This document shows, in pieces, positions 1 to 10,145 of a stretch of 10,145 nucleotides of DNA (the stretch's first letter is position 1; each line of letters opens with the position of its first letter). The stretch covers positions 1 through 10,145 of the forward strand of contig JACPOX010000069.1 in the NCBI GenBank assembly GCA_016191305.1, in the 5' to 3' direction. Made by a program: the position numbers and the translations under genes. The notes beneath the pieces are model-generated. The model searched no databases. It worked only from the letters and a program-made list of their open reading frames with translations, and was not told the origin of the DNA. This DNA is from Legionella longbeachae. Lineage in GTDB: Bacteria; Pseudomonadota; Gammaproteobacteria; Legionellales; Legionellaceae.

Positions 1-407
1 AACATCATACCCTTTTCACCTCGAGAGCGTGCTGCTTGAACAATCCAGCGCATTCCCAGAGCTATACTACGGTCAGTTCTTACTTCAACAGGAACTTGGT
101 ATGTAGCACCACCTACGCGACGTGAACGAACTTCGACGCTTGGACGAACATTGTCTAAAGCATTTTCAAAATAGCGAAGAATAGCATTTGAACCAGCTGA
201 GCCATCTGACTCACCACCGTCTTCATCTGATTTTTTTATTTTCTTTATGCGCTCATCCATAACGGATAAAGCACCATAGATTATTTTTTCTGCAATGGAT
301 TTTTTACCACTGACCATTAATACATTAATAAATTTTGCTAATAGTTCACTATGATGCTTCGGATCAGGCAAAATTTCTCTTTTGGGGACTTCTCTTCTTC
401 TAGGCAT
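1..407 (-). CDS. rpsG: 30S ribosomal protein S7, 3' end truncated by window edge
   Basis: S7 binds the 3' major domain of 16S rRNA, nucleates assembly of the 30S head and lines the E site. The visible part is 135 codons plus two bases; the stop lies beyond position 1. The protein opens [17 protein letters not shown] and later shows [17 protein letters not shown] and MRWIVQAAR, all diagnostic of S7. Between the YGAL segment and ALDNVRP there are 35 residues where remembered E. coli S7 has 17. This is an insertion of about 18 residues rich in Asp, Glu, Gly and Ser (roughly residues 50-67), which I associate with Legionella S7. The ATG at 407 follows an AGGA ribosome binding site at 415-418 with 7-nt spacing. 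The gene starts 19 nt after the rpsL stop, so the two are surely cotranscribed. In E. coli S7 represses translation of its own operon; that control site is not recognisable here. Confidence 0.97.
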   Translation of the reverse strand, partial: MPRRREVPKREILPDPKHHSELLAKFINVLMVSGKKSIAEKIIYGALSVMDERIKKIKKSDEDGGESDGSAGSNAILRYFENALDNVRPSVEVRSRRVGGATYQVPVEVRTDRSIALGMRWIVQAARSRGEKGMM

Positions 408-426
408 TTCGATTTCCTACAATCAG

Positions 427-807
427 TTATTTTTTATCTTTTGGTTTCTTGGTGCCATATTTTGAACGACCTTGTTTACGATCGTTAACACCTGATGTAT
501 CCAAACTACCCCTTACGGTATGATAACGCACACCAGGTAAGTCTTTAACACGACCACCTCTTATAAGAACAACAGAGTGCTCTTGGAGATTATGGCCTTC
601 ACCACCAATGTATGATGAAACTTCAAATCCGTTTGTTAAACGTACACGAGCAACCTTACGCATAGCTGAGTTAGGTTTCTTAGGTGTAGTAGTGTAAACA
701 CGTGTGCATACACCGCGTCGTTGTGGGCATGACTCTAGTGCAGGTACGTTACTTTTCTTCTTTACGTCCACACGAGGCTTTCTTACTAACTGATTAATAG
801 TAGCCAT
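427..807 (-). CDS. rpsL: 30S ribosomal protein S12
   Basis: S12 sits at the decoding centre of the small subunit and helps monitor codon-anticodon pairing. The 126 residues are colinear with the family (124 in E. coli): [12 protein letters not shown] at the start, [10 protein letters not shown] at residues 39-48, and [17 protein letters not shown] from residue 84. Lys43 and Lys88 (counting Met), the main streptomycin-resistance positions, are both the wild-type lysine, so the gene predicts a sensitive ribosome. Asp89, the residue methylthiolated by RimO in E. coli, is present. Start ATG at 807 is preceded by GGAG at 818-821 with a rather long 10-nt spacing; no other start fits the conserved N-terminus. 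It is the first gene of the str-type transcription unit, downstream of the promoter at 864-892, and is followed by rpsG after 19 nt. Confidence 0.98.
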   Translation of the reverse strand: MATINQLVRKPRVDVKKKSNVPALESCPQRRGVCTRVYTTTPKKPNSAMRKVARVRLTNGFEVSSYIGGEGHNLQEHSVVLIRGGRVKDLPGVRYHTVRGSLDTSGVNDRKQGRSKYGTKKPKDKK

Positions 808-860
808 TTATACTTAACTCCGATCTGTCTCTTTGGATTATTTCGAATGCATAAGGAGGC

Positions 861-917
861 CGGATTCTATATAGCCACGGCAGATTTGTCAAGTTTAATC
901 TGCCGATTTTGAATCCG
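861..917. repeat. Nested inverted repeat between rpoC and rpsL
   Basis: Two perfect palindromic arms are nested. The inner pair is CGGCAGATT (878-886) and AATCTGCCG (897-905), 9 bp with a 10-nt loop. The outer pair is CGGATTC (861-867) and GAATCCG (911-917), 7 bp. The inner stem begins 15 nt after the rpoC stop. As RNA it could fold in read-through rpoC transcripts and stabilise the 3' end or weakly terminate. There is no run of U after it in the minus-strand direction, so it is not a classical intrinsic terminator. It covers both the -35 and -10 boxes of the rpsL promoter, so as DNA it could instead be an operator-like site. Which role applies, if either, cannot be told from sequence. Confidence 0.6.
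864..892 (-). promoter_or_regulatory. Probable sigma70 promoter for rpsL-rpsG (str operon)
   Basis: Read on the minus strand, TTGACA (887-892, perfect -35) and TAGAAT (864-869, five of six for the -10) are separated by exactly 17 nt. The discriminator that follows is GC-rich (CCGGCC), the pattern linked to stringent control of ribosomal promoters. Transcription would begin near 855-858, giving a leader of about 50 nt before the rpsL ATG. The position between rpoC and rpsL fits a promoter that lets the str genes be expressed separately from the upstream operon. No start-site data are available, so this is a sequence prediction. Confidence 0.8.
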
Positions 918-920
918 ATC

Positions 921-5008
<4,088 letters not shown>

Positions 5009-5033
5009 TTAATCAGTATGTATTGCTGAACAA

Positions 5034-8000
5034 TTAATCATGATCTAATTCGATATCTATTCCCAATGCACGTATTTCTTTCAATAATACATTGAAAGAC
5101 TCTGGCATTCCTGGGTCCATGCGATGATCGCCATCAACAATATTCTTGTAGATCTTTGTTCTTCCCCCAACATCATCTGATTTCACAGTCAACATTTCCT
5201 GTAATGTATATGCCGCACCATATGCTTCCAGAGCCCATACTTCCATCTCACCGAAGCGTTGTCCACCAAACTGAGCTTTACCACCTAATGGTTGTTGTGT
5301 AACCAAACTATATGATCCAGTTGAACGAGCATGCATCTTATCATCAACTAAATGGTTTAGTTTTAACATATACATGTATCCTACAGTTACCTGATTATCA
5401 AATTTAGTTCCAGTTCTACCATCAATCAAAGTAGTTTTACCATTAGAAGCCAAACCTGCTAGCTGCAACATATTTTTTATTTCTTCTTCAGAGGCACCAT
5501 CAAAAACAGGTGTTGCCATAGGTACGCCGGCACGTAAATTATCGGCTAATCTAAATAATTCATTGTCATTTAGACAATCCAGATTAACTCGCTTTATACC
5601 ATCATGATTATATATCTTATCCAAGAATGATTTAATTTCAGACGCAGTTTGTTTTGAATCAAGCATTTGCGAAATCTTATTTCCCAAACCCTTAGCCGCT
5701 AAACCAAGATGTGTTTCAAGTACTTGTCCAATATTCATACGTGATGGTACACCTAATGGATTAAGTACTATATCGACTGGTGTACCATCCTCCATATGAG
5801 GCATATCTTCGACAGGTACAACTATAGAGATAACCCCTTTATTACCATGTCGACCGGCCATCTTATCACCAGGCTGAATTCTTCTTTTCACAGCTAGATA
5901 GACTTTAACGATCTTTAATACACCGGGCGCTAAGTCGTCACCCTGAATAATCTTCTTACGACTATCATTAAAACGTTTTTCCATTTCTTTAGACAACATC
6001 TCAAGCTGTTTTGAAAGTTGCTCTAGCTGCTGGCTCGCTACATCATTTTCTAAACGAATATCGAACCATTTCGTACGGTCTATCTTATCTAGATATTCAT
6101 GGCTAATACTAGATCCTGGTTTTAGATTTCCAGGGCCACCTGTTGCTATCTTATCCAGTATAATATTTGATACGCGATGATATATATCTTCTTCACGTAT
6201 TCTGCGTTCATCAACTAAGTCTTTACGAACTCGAGCTAAATGCTCTTCTTCGATACTTTTAGCACGTGTATCTTTTTCTAAGCCATCACGTGTAAATACT
6301 TGAACATCAATAACAGTACCATTCATTCCAGATGGAACACGAAGTGAAGAATCTTTAACATCAGAAGCTTTCTCACCAAATATTGCACGTAACAGTTTTT
6401 CTTCAGGTGTAAGTTGAGTTTCACCTTTAGGTGTTACTTTACCAACTAAAATATCACCTGCGTTAACTTCAGCACCTATATATACAACTCCCGCCTCGTC
6501 TAGATTCGCAAGGGCAGACTCACCAACGTTAGGTATATCTGCAGTTATTTCCTCAGTACCTAATTTGGTATCGCGAGCGATACAGGTTAATTCTTCTATG
6601 TGAATTGTGGTAAATCTATCTTCTTGAACAATACGTTCAGATATAAGAATAGAATCCTCAAAGTTATAACCATTCCAAGGCATAAAAGCGACTAATAAAT
6701 TCTGACCTAAAGCAAGCTCACCCATATCAGTACATGGGCCATCAGCTAGTACATCGCCTTTCTGAATAACATCTCCGTTACTAACTATAGGACGTTGGTT
6801 AATGCATGTATCCTGGTTTGAACGGAAGTATTTAGTAAGGTTATAAATATCAACTCCAGTTTCACCCGCAGTTGTTTCATCATCATTTACACGAACAACT
6901 ATACGTGATGCATCTACTAAATCAATGATTCCACCACGTTTAGCAACAACAGAAACTCCAGAGTCTGAAGCTACAATACGCTCCATTCCTGTACCTACCA
7001 ATGGTTTCTCAGAGCGTAGAGTTGGCACAGCCTGGCGTTGCATGTTAGAACCCATTAAAGCACGGTTCGCATCATCATGCTCTAAGAACGGGATTAGGGA
7101 TGCAGCTACGGACACGATCTGCTTAGGCGAAATATCCATGTAATTAATTTTGTCTGGTGTAGTCAATGAAAACTCATTTTGATGCCTACAAGGAACTAAA
7201 TCAGCAAGAATATTTCCATCATCATCAAGAGCTACACTTGATTGAGCAATAAACTGATCAACTTCTTCAATGGCAGATAAATATTCAATATCATCTGTGA
7301 CACGGCCATTAACTACTTTACGACATGGTGTTTCAATAAATCCATAATCATTTGTTCTTGCATATACAGATAATGAGTTGATCAAACCAATGTTCGGACC
7401 TTCAGGAGTTTCAATAGGACAAACACGACCATAATGGGTAGTATGAACGTCACGAACCTCAAAACCAGCACGCTCTCGGGTTAAACCACCTGGGCCTAAT
7501 GCAGAAACCCTACGCTTATGAGTTACTCCTGACAATGGGTTAACCTGATCCATAAACTGAGATAACTGGCTTGAACCGAAAAATTCTTTAATAGCAGCAG
7601 AGACTGGTTTCGCATTAATTAAATCTTGCGGCATTAAGTTTTCAGATTCTACCAAACTTAAACGTTCTTTGACCGCTCTTTCAACACGAACTAAACCAAC
7701 TCTAAATTGGTTTTCTGTCATTTCTCCAACGCTACGTACTCTTCGGTTACCAAGATGGTCAATATCATCGACCATGCCAATACCATTTCTAATGTCAATT
7801 AATGTTTTAATGACAGACATAATGTCTTCTTTAGTCAAGGTACCTGGGCCATCATCATTTTTTCTTCCAACTCTTCGGTTGAATTTCATCCTACCAACTG
7901 CAGACAAGTCATATCGCTCATCCACAAAAAATAAATTTTTAAATAGCGCTTCGGCAGCTTCTTTAGTTGGTGGCTCACCTGGTCGCATCATGCGATAAAT

Positions 8001-9140
8001 TTCTACAAGGGCTTCTAGCTGATTGGAAGTTGGATCAATTTTAATAGTATCTGATATATATGATCCATGATCCAAATCATTTGTATAAATCATGTCAAAC
8101 TGATGAATTCCATTAGCTGCCATTGTATCTAATAGTTCGTCTGTAACTTCTTCATTTGCCTGAGCAATAATCTCACCAGTTAATGTATCAATTATATTCT
8201 TCGCTAATGTTTTACCTACTAAATAGTCACGAGGAATAATCAGATCTTTCATCTGGCCTTTTTCCATTTGCTTAATATGACGCGCAGTAATCCTTCTACC
8301 TTGCTCTACAATAAGCTCGCCAGTTTCTGGAACAAGAATATCAAACGAAGCGATCTCTCCACGTAAACGTTGAGGGATGAGATCAATATGATACTCACCA
8401 TTTTTAAGGTGACAACTAGTTATTTCAAAAAATTCACTCAGGATATTTTCAGTTTCATACCCTAAAGCTCTTAATAATATGCTGACAGGTAATTTACGTC
8501 TTCTATCAATACGTACGTAAACACAATCTTTTGGATCAAATTCAAAATCTAACCAAGAACCGCGGTATGGAATAATGCGTGCTGAATATAGTAGCTTACC
8601 AGATGAGTGGGTCTTACCTTTATCATGTTCAAATATTACACCAGGTGAACGGTGTAATTGAGACACCACTACTCTTTCAGTGCCATTCACAACAAATGTA
8701 CCAACATCTGTCATTAAGGGTATTTCACCCATAAATACATCTTGCTCTCTAATATCTTTAATTGGTTTCGGATCTTCGCTTGCATCTTTATCAAGAACAA
8801 CAAGTCTTATTTTGACCCTTAATGGTGCAGAATAAGTTAGGCCTCTTAGCTTGCATTCACGAACATCAAATGCGGGTTCACCTAACTTGTAGCCAACATA
8901 TTCTAATCTTGCATTACCAGAAAAGCTTTCAATAGGGAACACTGAAGAAAATGCCGCATGCAATCCTGTATTTAAGTGTTCGCTTAACTTGCTATCAGCT
9001 TGAAGAAAATCTCTATAAGATTTAAGTTGAATTTCAAGCAGATTTGGTATTGCCATTTTATCGGCCTGCTTACCAAAGCTTTTGCGAAATCGTTTTTTCT
9101 CAGCATGCGAATATTGAGGTTTAGCTTCTGCAACGGCCAT
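5034..9140 (-). CDS. rpoB: DNA-directed RNA polymerase subunit beta
   Basis: Beta forms one pincer of RNA polymerase and half of the active site. The 1368 residues run from [20 protein letters not shown] to [10 protein letters not shown], near the family length (1342 in E. coli). Landmarks are [16 protein letters not shown] near the N-terminus, the rifampicin region [11 protein letters not shown] onward, [29 protein letters not shown] with Glu828 and Asp829 (E. coli 813 and 814), and [12 protein letters not shown] with Lys1093 and Lys1101 (E. coli 1065 and 1073). In the rifampicin region Gln528, Asp531, His541 and Ser546 (E. coli 513, 516, 526, 531) are wild type; the E. coli Asn518 position is Val. 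The start is ATG at 9140, behind a strong AGAGGA site. A longer frame back to ATG 9191 would start inside the intergenic hairpin and add 17 unconserved residues, so I rejected it. rpoC follows after 46 nt. Confidence 0.98.
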   Translation of the reverse strand: MAVAEAKPQYSHAEKKRFRKSFGKQADKMAIPNLLEIQLKSYRDFLQADSKLSEHLNTGLHAAFSSVFPIESFSGNARLEYVGYKLGEPAFDVRECKLRGLTYSAPLRVKIRLVVLDKDASEDPKPIKDIREQDVFMGEIPLMTDVGTFVVNGTERVVVSQLHRSPGVIFEHDKGKTHSSGKLLYSARIIPYRGSWLDFEFDPKDCVYVRIDRRRKLPVSILLRALGYETENILSEFFEITSCHLKNGEYHIDLIPQRLRGEIASFDILVPETGELIVEQGRRITARHIKQMEKGQMKDLIIPRDYLVGKTLAKNIIDTLTGEIIAQANEEVTDELLDTMAANGIHQFDMIYTNDLDHGSYISDTIKIDPTSNQLEALVEIYRMMRPGEPPTKEAAEALFKNLFFVDERYDLSAVGRMKFNRRVGRKNDDGPGTLTKEDIMSVIKTLIDIRNGIGMVDDIDHLGNRRVRSVGEMTENQFRVGLVRVERAVKERLSLVESENLMPQDLINAKPVSAAIKEFFGSSQLSQFMDQVNPLSGVTHKRRVSALGPGGLTRERAGFEVRDVHTTHYGRVCPIETPEGPNIGLINSLSVYARTNDYGFIETPCRKVVNGRVTDDIEYLSAIEEVDQFIAQSSVALDDDGNILADLVPCRHQNEFSLTTPDKINYMDISPKQIVSVAASLIPFLEHDDANRALMGSNMQRQAVPTLRSEKPLVGTGMERIVASDSGVSVVAKRGGIIDLVDASRIVVRVNDDETTAGETGVDIYNLTKYFRSNQDTCINQRPIVSNGDVIQKGDVLADGPCTDMGELALGQNLLVAFMPWNGYNFEDSILISERIVQEDRFTTIHIEELTCIARDTKLGTEEITADIPNVGESALANLDEAGVVYIGAEVNAGDILVGKVTPKGETQLTPEEKLLRAIFGEKASDVKDSSLRVPSGMNGTVIDVQVFTRDGLEKDTRAKSIEEEHLARVRKDLVDERRIREEDIYHRVSNIILDKIATGGPGNLKPGSSISHEYLDKIDRTKWFDIRLENDVASQQLEQLSKQLEMLSKEMEKRFNDSRKKIIQGDDLAPGVLKIVKVYLAVKRRIQPGDKMAGRHGNKGVISIVVPVEDMPHMEDGTPVDIVLNPLGVPSRMNIGQVLETHLGLAAKGLGNKISQMLDSKQTASEIKSFLDKIYNHDGIKRVNLDCLNDNELFRLADNLRAGVPMATPVFDGASEEEIKNMLQLAGLASNGKTTLIDGRTGTKFDNQVTVGYMYMLKLNHLVDDKMHARSTGSYSLVTQQPLGGKAQFGGQRFGEMEVWALEAYGAAYTLQEMLTVKSDDVGGRTKIYKNIVDGDHRMDPGMPESFNVLLKEIRALGIDIELDHD

Positions 9141-9146
9141 GGTGTT

Positions 9147-9152
9147 TCCTCT
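9147..9152 (-). promoter_or_regulatory. Ribosome binding site of rpoB
   Basis: AGAGGA on the minus strand, 6 nt before ATG 9140, fixes the rpoB start and argues against the upstream in-frame ATG at 9191, which has no such site. Confidence 0.85.
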
Positions 9153-9181
9153 ATAAATTATTGATGACTTCAAACACGTAA

Positions 9182-9207
9182 ACCCAGCCATGTAAACATG
9201 GCTGGGT
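9182..9207 (-). terminator. Hairpin in the rplL-rpoB gap: attenuator or RNase processing site
   Basis: ACCCAGCCATG (9182-9192) and CATGGCTGGGT (9197-9207) form a perfect 11-bp stem with a 4-nt loop. On the transcript it is followed by UUUACGUGUUU, a weak interrupted U tract. In E. coli the same gap holds an attenuator that lowers transcription into rpoBC relative to the ribosomal genes, plus an RNase III site. Position and shape suggest a comparable job here: partial termination or RNA processing that sets less polymerase than L7/L12. The poor U tract argues against full termination. Confidence 0.65.
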
Positions 9208-9230
9208 CCTCACTAACTATTATATCTTTA

Positions 9231-9605
9231 TTATTTAACTTCTACAGAAGCACCAGCTTCTTCAAGTTCTTTCTTCAGATTAGCAGCTTCATCTTTAGAT
9301 ACAGCTTCTTTAATTGTTGAAGGTGCACCTTCAACTAAATCTTTAGCTTCTTTTAAGCCAAGACCAGTTATACCACGTACTGCTTTAATCACGTTTACTT
9401 TGTTTGCTCCGAAACTTGTCATAATGACATTAAATTCGGTTTGCTCTTCGACAGCAGCGGCGGCAGCTGCAGGTGCAGCAACTGCTACAGCAGCGGCGGC
9501 AGCGGAAACATTAAATTTCTCTTCCATTGCTTCGATTAGCTCAACTACTTCCATAACTGACATGTTTGATATGGTTTCTAAAATATCGTTTTTTGACACA
9601 GCCAT
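9231..9605 (-). CDS. rplL: 50S ribosomal protein L7/L12
   Basis: L7/L12 forms the flexible stalk that recruits and activates the translational GTPases EF-Tu, EF-G, IF2 and RF3. It is present in several dimers bound to L10. The 124 residues show the three expected parts. Residues 1-33 are the dimerisation domain ([19 protein letters not shown]), residues 34-52 are an Ala-rich hinge, and residues 53-124 are the globular C-terminal domain. That domain contains the factor-binding stretch [20 protein letters not shown]. Length matches the family (about 120-128). AGGAG at 9612-9616 is 6 nt before ATG 9605, a strong site that fits the high copy number of the protein. It starts 44 nt after rplJ. The hinge DNA holds a 17-nt direct repeat. 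Confidence 0.98.
   Translation of the reverse strand: MAVSKNDILETISNMSVMEVVELIEAMEEKFNVSAAAAAVAVAAPAAAAAAVEEQTEFNVIMTSFGANKVNVIKAVRGITGLGLKEAKDLVEGAPSTIKEAVSKDEAANLKKELEEAGASVEVK
9451..9503. repeat. 17-nt direct repeat in the L7/L12 hinge coding sequence
   Basis: ACAGCAGCGGCGGCAGC occurs at 9451-9467 and again at 9487-9503. The 36-nt period is exactly 12 codons, so gain or loss of a unit keeps the frame and changes only hinge length. Runs of Ala codons alone could also produce it. Confidence 0.7.
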
Positions 9606-9649
9606 TACTAGCTCCTGATTTAAAAATTAATTTAATGATTAAAAGAGAT

Positions 9650-10145
9650 TTAACCTGCTTTTTTATCTTTTACTGCTGCTAGGGTTCTCACCAACTTAGC
9701 GTGTGGCTCAGCAAGAGTTCGGACAAATTTCTCAACTGGCGCTTTCATCACATACATCAACTTAGCAATTGCTTCATCACGTGTTGGTAAGCTAGCAACA
9801 GCATCTATTTGATCTGCCCTATATACTTTTCCACCAACTGATAAAGCTTTAATTTCAAGTTTTTCAAATGTTTTTGTGAATTCTTTAAGTAGTCTTGCAG
9901 CATCACTTGGAGCTTCCAAGGATAACGCAACAAACAACGGGCCTACAAGCAAGTCGTTCAAGCACTCAAACTCAGTGTTTTTAAAAGCTCTTCTTGTTAA
10001 AGTATTTCTTATAACACGAAGATAAACACCGGATTTACGTGCTTCGCTACGTAAATGCGTCATTTGATTAACAGTTAAACCACGATAATCAGCAACTACT
10101 GCCGAAATAGCCTTTGAGGCGACCGCGGTCACTTCTTCAACAACA
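9650..10145 (-). CDS. rplJ: 50S ribosomal protein L10, 5' end truncated by window edge
   Basis: L10 anchors the L7/L12 dimers to 23S rRNA at the stalk base. The 164 whole codons visible read VVEEVTAVASKAISAVVADYRG at the left edge of the protein and include SGVYLRVIRNTLTRRAF, FECLNDLLVGP and a C-terminal helix ending KLVRTLAAVKDKK. This helix carries the L12-binding segment. An in-frame GTG at 10132 is an internal valine: conserved L10 sequence continues upstream of it, and roughly a dozen codons, with the true start, lie past the window. L10, as the L10-L12 complex, represses its own operon in E. coli by binding a leader upstream of rplJ, which is also outside the window. rplL follows after 44 nt. 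Confidence 0.97.
   Translation of the reverse strand, partial: VVEEVTAVASKAISAVVADYRGLTVNQMTHLRSEARKSGVYLRVIRNTLTRRAFKNTEFECLNDLLVGPLFVALSLEAPSDAARLLKEFTKTFEKLEIKALSVGGKVYRADQIDAVASLPTRDEAIAKLMYVMKAPVEKFVRTLAEPHAKLVRTLAAVKDKKAG

Noticed and set aside
7500..7580. Rifampicin-resistance mutation in rpoB
   Set aside because: The main resistance positions are wild type; Val at E. coli position 518 looks like natural lineage variation.
9141..9191. Longer rpoB frame starting at ATG 9191
   Set aside because: The 17 extra residues are not conserved, the ATG lies inside the hairpin stem, and no ribosome site precedes it, while ATG 9140 has AGAGGA at ideal spacing.
9219..9224. TATAAT on the minus strand in the rplL-rpoB gap as an rpoB promoter
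   Set aside because: The -10 match is perfect, but no acceptable -35 lies 16-18 nt upstream and there is no extended -10; in AT-rich DNA this is likely chance.
9400..9618. Plus-strand frame rich in alanine opposite rplL, and other plus-strand frames opposite rpoB and rpoC
   Set aside because: They are mirror frames of conserved genes, with no ribosome sites or recognisable domains.
10130..10132. GTG as the start of rplJ
   Set aside because: Conserved L10 sequence (VVEE before VTAVASKAISAVV) continues upstream in frame to the window edge, so it is an internal valine.

Overview
This window holds a housekeeping transcription and translation cluster from a gammaproteobacterium. Every gene reads on the minus strand, so transcription runs from position 10145 towards position 1. 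The order is rplJ (5' end cut by the window edge), rplL, rpoB, rpoC, rpsL and rpsG (3' end cut by the edge). This is the rpl-rpoBC operon joined directly to the start of the str operon. The AT-rich coding sequence, the protein sequences and an acidic 18-residue insertion in ribosomal protein S7 all look like Legionella or a close relative. That placement rests on remembered family sequences, not on a search.

Region by region: 9650-10145 encodes L10, the stalk base, and 9231-9605 encodes L7/L12, the stalk. A 91-nt gap follows and carries a perfect 11-bp hairpin, where E. coli has its rplL-rpoB attenuator and RNase III site. RpoB (1368 aa) occupies 5034-9140 and looks intact, with its catalytic residues present and a rifampicin region that is wild type at the main resistance positions. 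RpoC occupies 921-4987. A 113-nt gap then holds a near-consensus sigma70 promoter (TTGACA, 17-nt spacer, TAGAAT) inside a nested inverted repeat. It should let rpsL and rpsG be transcribed independently. rpsL (427-807) and rpsG (1-407) complete the window.

The striking anomaly is in rpoC. The reading frame breaks near position 3725, into a 427-aa N-terminal and a 934-aa C-terminal frame. This is not a point frameshift. Gap-free alignment by eye to remembered E. coli RpoC shows that the sequence jumps from Arg403 to Met466 (E. coli numbering). Residues 404-465, about 187 nt, are absent. They include the NADFDGD motif whose three aspartates hold the catalytic magnesium. RNA polymerase cannot work without them, and no recoding event can restore DNA that is not there. 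The most economical explanation is an assembly or sequence error, or a mixed template. If the deletion is real, the cell must have another intact rpoC. I see no mobile element, CRISPR array, RNA gene, defence system or other unknown system in the window.
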